Below, in pieces: positions 1-7,896 of a stretch of 64,000 nucleotides of DNA; position 1 is the stretch's first letter, and the number at the start of each line of letters is the position of its first letter. This DNA is from Acidobacteriota bacterium (GTDB lineage: Bacteria > Acidobacteriota > Blastocatellia > Pyrinomonadales > Pyrinomonadaceae), in contig JADJWI010000003.1 in NCBI GenBank assembly GCA_016716435.1, positions 868,001 through 932,000 on the forward strand, written 5' to 3'. Position numbers and translations under genes: made by a program. Below the pieces are notes generated by a model, which made no database searches, was not told where the DNA came from, and saw only the letters and a program-made list of their open reading frames with translations.

Positions 1-438
1 AAGGTTGGCACGGCAAAGGTACGGGTCATTCGCGGTGAGATCAGGCCGAACGTTATGAAGCTGGTCATTCAGTCCGAGACAAATCCGAAGGATCAGGACG
101 AGTACACGTATGAACGCGGATCGGTCTCCGGCCCAGAACCGGTCAAGATCCACAAGGTTTTCGCCGACAACGTTCACCACGCCACGGATATTGACGAGAT
201 AAATTTCCTCGCATTACCCAAAACACTAGAGCGTGCCAAACAACTGGCCGACCCGGCTGGAGCGACCATTGATCTGGTCTCAATGGACAACCAATATGCC
301 AAAACCGCCGATCCCCGGTTGACTGGCGAGGAAGCCAAGGCGTGGGCGCTTACATGGCGGATCTTTGTCGAGGGCACTCGATCACAAACTTACTTTTGGG
401 CAAATAAGAACGGCAACCTGAACGAAAAGGCATATTAG
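1..438 (+). CDS. Hypothetical protein, 5' end outside window
   Basis: The reading frame is open from the first base of the window, 18 codons before the first ATG at 55, so the gene may start upstream and only its last 145 codons may be visible. No clear ribosome binding site precedes the ATG at 55. The visible part is hydrophilic, has no membrane segment and ends in a Trp/Thr-rich stretch (WALTWRIFVEG, then TYFWANKNG). It is followed 76 bases later by another orphan gene on the same strand. I do not recognise the family. An internal start at 55 (127 residues) is the alternative. Confidence 0.6.
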   Translation, partial: KVGTAKVRVIRGEIRPNVMKLVIQSETNPKDQDEYTYERGSVSGPEPVKIHKVFADNVHHATDIDEINFLALPKTLERAKQLADPAGATIDLVSMDNQYAKTADPRLTGEEAKAWALTWRIFVEGTRSQTYFWANKNGNLNEKAY

Positions 439-514
439 AATAGAGGGAGCCAAAGGCAAGGTCGGAGAGGCGTACAGCTCTAACAGGACCGAGATCGAAG
501 TAGGAGAAATCATC

Positions 515-1036
515 ATGACAAAAGGAAAAATGTGGGAATTCCAAAGCGATCTTCAGATCACAGGCTCGTGCGGCGTTGAGTTGACAGCCGACGTGCCAGG
601 GACGAAGAACTTTTCGGCCGGCCTCACTAAACAGGCCTTTCAAGTGACAGATCATAAAAATGGCCAGAAAGTATGGCTCGATTTCCACGGCTTTGGAGCC
701 GGCGGATCGCTAGGGGTTTCCATTCTAGGTAACTTCGGATTTAGCGGTTCATCTGAGGACTTTTTTTCTGTCGGTACTCACTTCTACGGTGGAGCTCTCA
801 ACTACGGAGCTATTGAACTCGATGAGATGGTCAATCGCGAAGCCCTGATCTATTCGGGCAGCCTAACGGCGAGCAAAGGCGGCGGGCTAACCTTGATCTT
901 TGTGCGACCGCTCCCGGTTTTTCCGTTTCCCGTTGCTTGGCATTCGATTGTTGCGGTCGCAGGCCTTTCGCTCTCAAGCAATTTTGGCGGAGGTCTTTCT
1001 CAATATTATGGCCTACTTACCCGCTCTTCGAAATAG
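515..1036 (+). CDS. Hypothetical glycine-rich protein
   Basis: A 173-residue protein of unknown family. The start is well supported by AGGAGA seven bases upstream of the ATG. There is no signal peptide. The sequence is rich in Gly, Ser and aromatic residues and looks like mostly beta structure. A hydrophobic stretch (about residues 125-150, containing PVFPFPVAWHSIVAVAGL) could be a membrane segment or a buried beta core. It lies between two other small uncharacterised genes on the same strand. No function is proposed. Confidence 0.65.
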   Translation: MTKGKMWEFQSDLQITGSCGVELTADVPGTKNFSAGLTKQAFQVTDHKNGQKVWLDFHGFGAGGSLGVSILGNFGFSGSSEDFFSVGTHFYGGALNYGAIELDEMVNREALIYSGSLTASKGGGLTLIFVRPLPVFPFPVAWHSIVAVAGLSLSSNFGGGLSQYYGLLTRSSK

Positions 1037-1105
1037 GCCTTGTTGTCATTCGCAAATTGCGACTATTTGAAACGTCGTAGGACTGAATATTGTGGAGAAA
1101 GAGCT

Positions 1106-1675
1106 ATGAACAGATCGACGGTTGTTGCAGTTATCATGCTCGCGTTGTTTATCGCGTGTTCAGAGGCAAATGCCCAGATGGGTGCGATCGCGGCTGTTGA
1201 TGAGCCCGCGGAACGGCCAAAGCCGGCTGAGGGCGGCGGAGCTTCGGTCGGCGGCGGTGCCGGCGGAAGCACCGCACGAACTACAGGCACACGCCGCGGC
1301 TCGCGTACGACCGGCAAACAAACGACGGCGAAAAAGCCAGCGGCTCCTCGAAAGCCGGCCGCTCCTGCGAAGTATGACGGCTTTGTCGTCGGCGATAAGT
1401 ACACGTTTCTAAATTTCGAGGTTGTCTCGGCGGAAAAGCCTTATCACACGCGAGCCGCGAAGGCGTCCGGGGCGAAGGGCCTGGTGCAGGTCGAAGTGCT
1501 TATCGGTGTTGATGGTTCCGTATTGACCGCAAAAGGGCGAACGGGCAATAAAGAGCTGTGGCCTGAAGCCGAGCGAGCCGCACTCGCGTCCAAGTTCAAT
1601 CGCCCGACATTCGGCGGCAAGCCAGCCCGAGCGATAGGGTTTCTGGTTTACCGTTTCGGCCCGGCTGATGACTAA
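1106..1675 (+). CDS. Secreted protein with TonB C-terminal-like domain
   Basis: A 189-residue exported protein. The start at 1106 is chosen because GGAGAAAG lies just upstream and the N-terminus (MNRSTVVAVIMLALFIACSE) is a typical signal peptide; a frame-open ATG at 1040 would spoil it. After the signal comes a low-complexity Gly/Ala/Lys/Pro linker (about residues 35-95) of the kind that spans periplasm, then a C-terminal domain of about 80 residues in which KGLVQVEVLIGVDGSV and the following helix and strand match the TonB C-terminal fold. Unlike true TonB it lacks a retained transmembrane anchor and no ExbB/ExbD genes are nearby, so it is more likely a free TonB_C-domain protein than an energy transducer. 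Confidence 0.7.
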   Translation: MNRSTVVAVIMLALFIACSEANAQMGAIAAVDEPAERPKPAEGGGASVGGGAGGSTARTTGTRRGSRTTGKQTTAKKPAAPRKPAAPAKYDGFVVGDKYTFLNFEVVSAEKPYHTRAAKASGAKGLVQVEVLIGVDGSVLTAKGRTGNKELWPEAERAALASKFNRPTFGGKPARAIGFLVYRFGPADD

Positions 1676-1731
1676 GGCCTGTTTGCCGAGAGTGAGGATA
1701 GATCCGCGTAGAGCACCGAGAAGATAGACAT

Positions 1732-2526
1732 ATGACCCGCATCATCTTATTTGTTTCGGTTGTGCTCCTGACCGGCGGCACGCTTTCGGGGCAGGAACCG
1801 ATCATCCCGATCGTGCAGGGAAGCTACCTTGTCGGCGGAACACAGGGCGGAAAATGGCTAAAGCCCGCTCGCGTGCCTCTTGGGGCATCGCCGAAGTTTC
1901 GCTCCGTTCGAAACGACGCCGACGACAAAACGATCCTAATTGGCCGAACCAACGAGAAATGGGGCGCGTGTGATGAAAACAGGATCGTTCGGTTCGACAG
2001 CGGAGATGAGCCTGTTGACGAGCTGCCCGGGCTCTTTATCGGTGAAAGAGCCAACTGGAATTTGATCCCTCGCCGGCCGGTTAAGTCGGAAAGCGGGGAC
2101 CCCGCCATAATCAATGCGGTCGCAACATTTCTGCGTTCGAAAGGCATTCGAAAGTCGCCGACACGCATCACGGAAGCTCTTTCCATCGATCTTGACGGCG
2201 ACGGCAACGCCGAAGAGATCATCACCGGCTATTACTATCGGCGATGGGAGGAATTTGCCCTTTCAGCGGGCGATTATTCGTTCGCACTGCTTCGCGTCGG
2301 TTCGGGCCGGGCAATGCAGAATATACTTTTGGACGGCCAGTTTCTCGACGAACGCGTCCTCGCAGATTATGCCGAGCATTCCGTCGTCGCGGTTGCAGAC
2401 ATGAACGGCGACGGACGGATGGAGATCGCGATCAAGTCCACTCATTCGGAGAGCGATCGCCAGATGCTCTTCGAGTTTCAAAGAGGCAAGGCTGTAATGC
2501 TCTTTGACGAATCGTGCGGCGGCTAA
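1732..2526 (+). CDS. Secreted protein with FG-GAP/VCBS-like calcium-binding motifs
   Basis: A 264-residue protein starting with a signal peptide (about residues 1-20, cleavage near LSGQ). Two Asp-rich loops, DLDGDGNAEEI (about residue 160) and DMNGDGRMEI (about residue 222), are the calcium-binding signature of integrin-like FG-GAP/VCBS repeats. Only two such loops are present, far fewer than a complete beta-propeller. The domain before them is unrecognised. The coding end lies 7 bases from the start of the next secreted protein, so the two are probably co-transcribed. Role unknown; extracytoplasmic location is inferred from the signal peptide. Confidence 0.65.
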   Translation: MTRIILFVSVVLLTGGTLSGQEPIIPIVQGSYLVGGTQGGKWLKPARVPLGASPKFRSVRNDADDKTILIGRTNEKWGACDENRIVRFDSGDEPVDELPGLFIGERANWNLIPRRPVKSESGDPAIINAVATFLRSKGIRKSPTRITEALSIDLDGDGNAEEIITGYYYRRWEEFALSAGDYSFALLRVGSGRAMQNILLDGQFLDERVLADYAEHSVVAVADMNGDGRMEIAIKSTHSESDRQMLFEFQRGKAVMLFDESCGG

Positions 2527-2533
2527 CACATTT

Positions 2534-3025
2534 ATGAAACCTCAGCTTTTCCAACTTCTCTGCGTCCTGCCACTAGTCCTTCTTCTATTGCCGATCGGCG
2601 CCGCCGCCCAGACGCGTGAGGTGACCGTCTATTTCTGGGAGTTTAACCGCGACGAACCGGGCGACGATATGATTCCGTTCAAACGCGTCGTCGATGCCAA
2701 GGCACCGCTTCGCCCGACCATCGAAGCTCTCATCGCCGGGCCGACCGAGACCGAAGTAGCCGGCAAATATTCCGGCGTTGCCTATGGCGACTTGAAGCTA
2801 AGCGATGTTCGGGTCAAAGGCTCGACCGCACGCATCGATTTTGTCCGCGAGATCCGCGACGACTACTACCCCGGCGATCTCGAAACGCTCCGCTTCGAAG
2901 CGACCGTCATTCGTACAGCGAAGCAGTTTCCGAACATCAAAATGGTCATCGTCTGCGTAAACGGCATAAACGAATTTGGGATCGGAATGGTCGAAGACCG
3001 GCCCAGGCCGTGTCCTTCGAAATAG
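2534..3025 (+). CDS. GerMN domain-containing secreted protein
   Basis: A 163-residue exported protein. The start at 2534 opens directly into a strong signal peptide (KPQLFQLLCVLPLVLLLLPIG, cleavage after AAAQ). The mature part follows the GerMN (sporulation/germination) pattern: a VTVYFW strand, an ALIAGPTETE helix and turn, then LSDVRVKGSTARIDFV. In non-sporulating bacteria GerMN proteins are envelope proteins of uncertain role. It overlaps nothing and is 10 bases from the next gene, making part of a run of small extracytoplasmic genes. Family assignment is by motif layout only. Confidence 0.65.
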   Translation: MKPQLFQLLCVLPLVLLLLPIGAAAQTREVTVYFWEFNRDEPGDDMIPFKRVVDAKAPLRPTIEALIAGPTETEVAGKYSGVAYGDLKLSDVRVKGSTARIDFVREIRDDYYPGDLETLRFEATVIRTAKQFPNIKMVIVCVNGINEFGIGMVEDRPRPCPSK

Positions 3026-3035
3026 TAGCAAAATT

Positions 3036-3701
3036 ATGACAGGAACAACCGCAAAGATAGTCCTCGCGATCGGGGCGACCGCGCTTTTTACGTCGGCCGT
3101 CCTCATTGCCACATTCGCCGGATTTCTCTATTTTCGGAAAGCTCCCGAGCCGACGGTAGTTACCGCTCCGGCCGATGGCCGGAAACCGCCTTCGGTGCCG
3201 GCCGGCCCGCGAAAAAGGGGTCCGGCGGTCGTCAAGGCAGATGAGATAGCCGAGATCTCTTTGTATCGAAGCTCAATGAGATCGACCGCATCGACCAAGC
3301 CGGCGGCGTTCTTCGGAAACATCAACGTCCAGAACTTTATCTCGGAAAGCTCGACCCTCACGTTTCTCGCGTCCGGAACGGCAACCAAGGTCGAAGCCGA
3401 CGAACGAACCGACGATGGCATAAAGACCTTTAGCGGCCCGACGAAGTATGAAGTAAACATCGGCCGCGATGCTTTCGCCCGTCTTGCTGCAGTGATGGCG
3501 GAAAACGACTTCGCAAATGAGCCGGACTCAACGAACATCATTTCACTTCCGATACGAGTGGAACTGACCGTGAAATATGGTTCCAGCACAAAGCTGATCA
3601 AAGCAAGCAATGCCGGTCAGGACACGCTCGAAATGACGGCAATGCTCAATGCGATCGACCAGCTCGCGGGAAGCACCGACTGGCGCGCGGGACGAAAGTG
3701 A
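3036..3701 (+). CDS. Membrane-anchored hypothetical protein
   Basis: A 221-residue protein with one N-terminal transmembrane segment (about residues 7-32, IVLAIGATALFTSAVLIATF and onward), a short Pro-rich linker and an extracytoplasmic domain of about 150 residues. The domain has the strand and helix order of DUF6438-type proteins (ISLYRSS near the start, a central FSGPTKYEV strand, then a helix ending in the C-terminal DQL), but the typical Cys residues are missing, so this comparison is weak. The start at 3036 is taken because the upstream in-frame ATG at 2976 lies inside the previous gene. Confidence 0.6.
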   Translation: MTGTTAKIVLAIGATALFTSAVLIATFAGFLYFRKAPEPTVVTAPADGRKPPSVPAGPRKRGPAVVKADEIAEISLYRSSMRSTASTKPAAFFGNINVQNFISESSTLTFLASGTATKVEADERTDDGIKTFSGPTKYEVNIGRDAFARLAAVMAENDFANEPDSTNIISLPIRVELTVKYGSSTKLIKASNAGQDTLEMTAMLNAIDQLAGSTDWRAGRK

Positions 3702-3718
3702 TTCGAACTTTGCGATGC

Positions 3719-3724
3719 TAATAT
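3719..3724 (+). promoter_or_regulatory. -10 box (extended) close to the start codon at 3732
   Basis: TAATAT preceded by TGC (extended -10) ends 7 bases before the ATG, so the transcript would start at or next to the start codon. No Shine-Dalgarno sequence is seen. Confidence 0.45.
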
Positions 3725-3731
3725 AAGACGC

Positions 3732-4145
3732 ATGGCGTCTGGTGGACCTCTCACAACGATCAATATCGGTCAAGTGCTTCCGTGGGAGATCGTTGCTGCG
3801 GTCCATCGTTCGCGAAACGGCATTTATCAGAAAGACGGCCGGCTTGTCTCGCTGCTGACCGATTTCGGCCGGATCAATCCCTGCTATCCTGATTTCCACG
3901 GCGATACCCGCGACGTTATCCACTACACCGGCTCCGGCCGCCGCGGCGACCAAAAACTCGATGCCGCTAACAGCGCTGTCATTGCCGCGATCGATTCCGG
4001 CCACGCGGTTCCGTTATTCAACAAGCTCGGTGTGAACCGATGGGAATATCTCGGAGAGTGGGCCGTAACCGATGGCCGATACATCTACGATGAGCAACGC
4101 GAGCGAATGGTCTGGAAGTTCACCCTCGTCCGCTCCGCCGCCTGA
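3732..4145 (+). CDS. Solitary SRA-like (ScoMcrA-type) domain protein
   Basis: A 137-residue cytoplasmic protein made almost entirely of one domain. The core pattern, HYTGSGRRGDQ at about residues 65-75, followed by N-x-A-(x)n-G-x-x-V-x-LF and WEYLGEW, is that of the SRA-like PUA-fold domain usually fused to HNH nucleases in McrA/ScoMcrA-type modification-dependent restriction enzymes. In that family the domain recognises a modified base in DNA. Here no nuclease domain is fused or adjacent: the next gene is an S9 peptidase. It could be a stand-alone reader, a decayed restriction gene, or a general nucleic-acid-binding protein. Assignment is from remembered motif layout. Confidence 0.55.
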   Translation: MASGGPLTTINIGQVLPWEIVAAVHRSRNGIYQKDGRLVSLLTDFGRINPCYPDFHGDTRDVIHYTGSGRRGDQKLDAANSAVIAAIDSGHAVPLFNKLGVNRWEYLGEWAVTDGRYIYDEQRERMVWKFTLVRSAA

Positions 4146-4219
4146 GATTGCCGATGGCGGCAAATTGATGCACAATACCTGCCACATCCACCACGAATTC
4201 ATTTCAGGAGACCGAGACC

Positions 4220-6199
4220 ATGAGAACCTTTGCCCGCTTTGCGTCGTTGCTACTTGCCGTCACTTTTTTTACCGCTGCCGCCTACCCGCAATACACGTGG
4301 AGTCCGGAGCTCCAGGTGAAGTTAAAAGGACTCGGTTCGCCGGAGATCTCGCCGGATGGCCGAAGGGTCGTTTACACCGTCAACGAAGCAGTAATGACCG
4401 CCGAAAAGAGCGAGTTCATCACCCATATCTGGATGGCCAATACCGATGGCAGCGACAATCGGCAGATCACCTTTGGCGACAAGTCAGCCACCAACCCTCA
4501 GTGGTCGCCGGATGGCTCGATGATCGCCTTCACTTCGAACCGAAAGGATAATCGCAATCAGATCTACGTTCTGCGGGTCGCGGGCGGCGAGGCCGAGCAA
4601 ATAACGGACGGCAAAGGTGCCGTGGGCAATTTCGAATGGTCACCTGACGGCCGCTCGTTCGCCTTTACGATGACTGACCCGCGAACCGATGAAGAGGAAA
4701 AGGACGGCAAGGCCCGAAACGATTTCCGCTGGGTCGATGAGAACGTAAAGCTTGCCCGGCTGTATCTAACGCCGCTCGCGGCCGATGCCGCCGGCAAACG
4801 CGAGGTGAAAAAGATCGGCGATGTCGGCCGCCACGTAACTGCGTTCGATTGGTCGCCGGACGGCAAACGGATCGCGTTCGCTCACGTAAAGTCGCCGGTC
4901 GTCGATTTTTGGCCTACCTCTGATATTTCTATCGTCGATGTAAGCTCGGGCTCGGTTTCAGTGCTTGCCGCCACCGAAGCGGCCGAGGCTAACCCGATTT
5001 TCTCGCCAAACGGTAATTTTATCGCTGCCTCGGTCAGCGATCTTCCGGTCCGCTGGGCGCAAAGTAATCGCATCGCCATCTACCCCACGGGCGGTGGCGC
5101 GCCGCGAAAGCTCTCAGCTTCACATGACGGCCAGCCGAACCTTCTCGCCTGGCATCAGGACAGCAGCGGCATTCTTTTTACCGAAGCTCGCGGAACAGGC
5201 ACAGCACTTTACGATGCGAATATCGATTCCGGCACGATCCAGATGATGGACAATCAGGACGCCGTGATCAGCTCCCCATTTGCCGGCAAAGACGGCTGGT
5301 ACGCCTTCGTTAAGCAGACGTCTGATTCACCGCCTGAGGTGTTCGTCGGCCGACAAGACGTAATGGAGGCTCGAAAGGTCTCCAACGCGAATGCCGAGTA
5401 CGCAAAGTACACGGTTCCGCGGACCGACGTCATCAAATGGAAGAGCAAGGACGGCAGCGAGATCGAAGGGCTCCTGACCTATCCGATGGGCTATACGGCG
5501 GGCACCAAGGTTCCGCTGATCCTGAATATCCACGGCGGGCCTGCCGGCGTCTTTAACCGGAATTATGTCGGCGGCCGCGGCGCCTATCCGCTCGCCTCTC
5601 TTGCTGCTAAGGGCTACGCCGTCCTCAGGCCCAATCCGCGTGGATCGTCGGGCTACGGCGTCGAATTTCGCCGGGCGAACATCCGCGATTGGGGCGGGAT
5701 GGATTACGAGGACCTGATGACCGGGGTCGACCACGTAATCGCGATGGGCGTCGCCGACGCAAACCGGCTTGGCGTAATGGGCTGGAGCTACGGCGGTTAC
5801 ATGACATCGATGATCATCACCAAGACCGACCGCTTCAAGGTGGCCTCGGCCGGGGCACCGGTGACGAATCTGATGAGCTTTAACGGCACGGCGGATATTC
5901 CCTCGTTCGTCCCCGATTATTTCGAGGCGGAGTTTTGGAACGACCCAGCCGTTTACGCAAAGCACTCCGCGATGTTCAACATCAAGAACGCCAAGACCCC
6001 AACGCTGATCCAGCACGGCGAGAACGACATCCGCGTGCCGATCTCGCAGGGCTATGAGCTTTACGTTGCGCTAAAACGCCGCGGCGTGCCGACACGGATG
6101 ATCGTTCTTCCGCGCCAGCCGCACGGCATTCAAGAACCGCGGCTCCAGATCGCGACGATGCAAAGCAACCTCGACTGGTTCGAAAAATACCTTAAGTGA
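4220..6199 (+). CDS. Secreted S9 family prolyl oligopeptidase-like peptidase
   Basis: A 659-residue exported serine peptidase. A signal peptide (residues 1-23) is followed by a TolB/WD40-like beta-propeller with repeated S-P-D-G-(K/R) motifs (about residues 30-380) and a C-terminal alpha/beta-hydrolase domain. The catalytic triad is visible: Ser523 in GWSYGGYM, Asp603 in GENDIRVP and His635 in QPHGIQ. This is the arrangement of acylaminoacyl peptidase/DPP IV-like S9 enzymes, which cleave short peptides after the propeller filters them by size. AGGAGA precedes the ATG. The enzyme should act in the periplasm or outside the cell. Confidence 0.9.
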   Translation: MRTFARFASLLLAVTFFTAAAYPQYTWSPELQVKLKGLGSPEISPDGRRVVYTVNEAVMTAEKSEFITHIWMANTDGSDNRQITFGDKSATNPQWSPDGSMIAFTSNRKDNRNQIYVLRVAGGEAEQITDGKGAVGNFEWSPDGRSFAFTMTDPRTDEEEKDGKARNDFRWVDENVKLARLYLTPLAADAAGKREVKKIGDVGRHVTAFDWSPDGKRIAFAHVKSPVVDFWPTSDISIVDVSSGSVSVLAATEAAEANPIFSPNGNFIAASVSDLPVRWAQSNRIAIYPTGGGAPRKLSASHDGQPNLLAWHQDSSGILFTEARGTGTALYDANIDSGTIQMMDNQDAVISSPFAGKDGWYAFVKQTSDSPPEVFVGRQDVMEARKVSNANAEYAKYTVPRTDVIKWKSKDGSEIEGLLTYPMGYTAGTKVPLILNIHGGPAGVFNRNYVGGRGAYPLASLAAKGYAVLRPNPRGSSGYGVEFRRANIRDWGGMDYEDLMTGVDHVIAMGVADANRLGVMGWSYGGYMTSMIITKTDRFKVASAGAPVTNLMSFNGTADIPSFVPDYFEAEFWNDPAVYAKHSAMFNIKNAKTPTLIQHGENDIRVPISQGYELYVALKRRGVPTRMIVLPRQPHGIQEPRLQIATMQSNLDWFEKYLK

Positions 6200-6241
6200 A
6201 ATGTGAGTCCCGTTTTCTTGCGTACCGCGTCTTATTTAGGT

Positions 6242-6742
6242 ATGGCCAAGATCCGAAAAGCGGAAACGAGCGATAAAAATGCGGTTTGGGAGATCATCCG
6301 GGAGGTGATCGCCCGCGGGGATACCTATGTCTTTGATCCGGGGTCTTCGAAAGAAGAAATGCTCGACTACTGGTTCTCGCCAGAGAAGAACGTTTACGTT
6401 GTGTCAGAAATGAGCAGCCAAGAAACCGAGGTCGTTCTCGGGACGTTCTGGTTAAAGGCGAATCAGCCCGGGCTTGGCGATCACGTCTGCAACGCGGCTT
6501 ATATGGTTTCGCCCGCGGAGCACGGCAAAGGCATCGGGCGAAAGATGGCCGAGTTTTCGCTCGAAGAAGCCCGCCGGCTCGGCTTTACCGCAATGCAGTT
6601 CAACTTCGTCGTTGCATCGAACACGGCGGCGGTTCGTCTCTGGCAGTCGATCGGGATGGAGATCATCGGCACCATTCCAAACGCCTTCCGCCACAAAACT
6701 CTCGGTCCGACCGATGCTTACATAATGTATCGGGAACTTTAG
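6242..6742 (+). CDS. GNAT family N-acetyltransferase
   Basis: A 166-residue cytoplasmic acetyltransferase. The start at 6242 (MAKIRKAETSDKNAVWEIIR) gives the standard GNAT N-terminus. The acetyl-CoA binding loop is AEHGKGIGRKM (the Q/R-x-x-G-x-G/A motif), followed by the helix and the QFNFVVASNTAAVRLWQSIG strand-turn typical of family members that act on small amines or antibiotics. The substrate cannot be told. It lies 42 bases after the S9 peptidase on the same strand and converges with the TPR gene 13 bases beyond its stop. Confidence 0.85.
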   Translation: MAKIRKAETSDKNAVWEIIREVIARGDTYVFDPGSSKEEMLDYWFSPEKNVYVVSEMSSQETEVVLGTFWLKANQPGLGDHVCNAAYMVSPAEHGKGIGRKMAEFSLEEARRLGFTAMQFNFVVASNTAAVRLWQSIGMEIIGTIPNAFRHKTLGPTDAYIMYREL

Positions 6743-6755
6743 CTATGCAGCACGA

Positions 6756-7685
6756 TCATTGTGCAGGCATTCCCGCCTTCTCGGCGCGTTGCTGAAGGTC
6801 TTTAGCTTTTTCGGCGTCCAGCACTTGAAGAACCGCGATCTGCGCACGAACGCCGGAATAGTTCTTCAAATTCATATACGCAAGTCCAAGTCCAAGCTGA
6901 GCAACCGACTCCTTCGGGTCGTTCGTAATTGCCTTTTTGTACGAGGCGACTGCCCGTTCGTTCTGCTTGGTGTTCAGATACGCGTCCCCGAGATAGGCGA
7001 ATGCAAGAGCAGCGTTCGGCAGCAGTTCGGTCGTCTTTTCATAATGGGGGATAGATTCGGTATACAACTTCCGATTGTAAAATGAGTTACCGAGCCCGAA
7101 ATGGGCGTCTGCGATCTTGGGGTCAAGCCGGATGGCCTCTGTAAGCGGTGCAACTGATTCCAGATATCGTTTCTGTGCGTTATAGATCTTGCCGAGATTT
7201 GTTCGGGCTACGGCATGATTCGGGTCAAGCCGTATGGCCTCCTTTGTAAACTTTTCGGCATCCGGATAGATCTTGCTCTCAAGCAACGAGTAACCAAGAA
7301 AATAATTCGCATTGAAGTTGTTTGGGTCGAGCGCGATCTGGGTGCGGAAGGCCTTTGCCGCTTCCGCATAATCGCGGGTCAGGATGGATACCCGTCCGAT
7401 GTATTCGAACGACTTTCCATCAGTCGCGTCGAGTTCCGCGGCCCGCCTAAATGACGGCAGGGCATCGCTGTATCGGCGAAGGTTGAAAAGTGAAAGGCCG
7501 AGATTAAAATGGGCCCCCTTGTTTGTCGGCTGTTTCACCGTCACTTTTCGGAAGGTTTCTGCCGAGGCCTCGAATTGTTTTGCTTTGAATTGTTCCAACC
7601 CGGCAGCAAAATCCGGGTCTTGAGCCTGAGCCGCGGCGGCCGAGAAAAAAAGAACTGCAATTATCGGAAGTACTAGTTTCTTCAT
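6756..7685 (-). CDS. Secreted tetratricopeptide repeat protein
   Basis: A 309-residue exported protein. Residues 1-21 form a signal peptide (KKLVLPIIAVLFFSAAAAQA). The rest is a nearly continuous array of seven or so TPR units of 34 residues, recognisable by repeated A-x-x-x-x-P pairs such as EAIRLDPNHAVARTNLGKIY and EAIRLDPKIADAHFGLG. TPR arrays bind peptides or build complexes; no catalytic domain is attached. The position, in the periplasm or attached to a secreted complex, is inferred from the signal peptide. It stands alone on the minus strand. Confidence 0.8.
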   Translation of the reverse strand: MKKLVLPIIAVLFFSAAAAQAQDPDFAAGLEQFKAKQFEASAETFRKVTVKQPTNKGAHFNLGLSLFNLRRYSDALPSFRRAAELDATDGKSFEYIGRVSILTRDYAEAAKAFRTQIALDPNNFNANYFLGYSLLESKIYPDAEKFTKEAIRLDPNHAVARTNLGKIYNAQKRYLESVAPLTEAIRLDPKIADAHFGLGNSFYNRKLYTESIPHYEKTTELLPNAALAFAYLGDAYLNTKQNERAVASYKKAITNDPKESVAQLGLGLAYMNLKNYSGVRAQIAVLQVLDAEKAKDLQQRAEKAGMPAQ

Positions 7686-7879
7686 AAGTGGACTTAGTTA
7701 ATGAGTTTGGCAGTAGCCGAACCCGGAAAAAAAGGGGTGAAGAGTTCCTTGATCACGAGACCGATCGGATAAGGAACTGACCAAAAAATGATAACCCGAA
7801 ATGGGGCGAGAGTGAAAATCTAACGCTGCGGACACAGCTTTTATCTGCGGGCAGATAGCCGTTCGGCGGCGAAGTGTCT

Positions 7880-7885
7880 TACAAT
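7880..7885 (+). promoter_or_regulatory. -10 box of tyrS
   Basis: TACAAT ends 11 bases before the tyrS ATG, so the leader would be about 5 bases or less. No T-box leader is possible in that space. A 7-bp inverted repeat (TATCTGC, GG, GCAGATA) lies about 25 bases upstream, at 7843-7858. Confidence 0.4.
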
Positions 7886-7896
7886 TCTTGGTTTAT

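Noticed and set aside
7843..7858. Palindrome TATCTGC-GG-GCAGATA before tyrS as T-box or operator
   Set aside because: The space to the start codon is too short for a T-box and no specifier stem or T-box sequence is seen. It remains an unexplained small palindrome.
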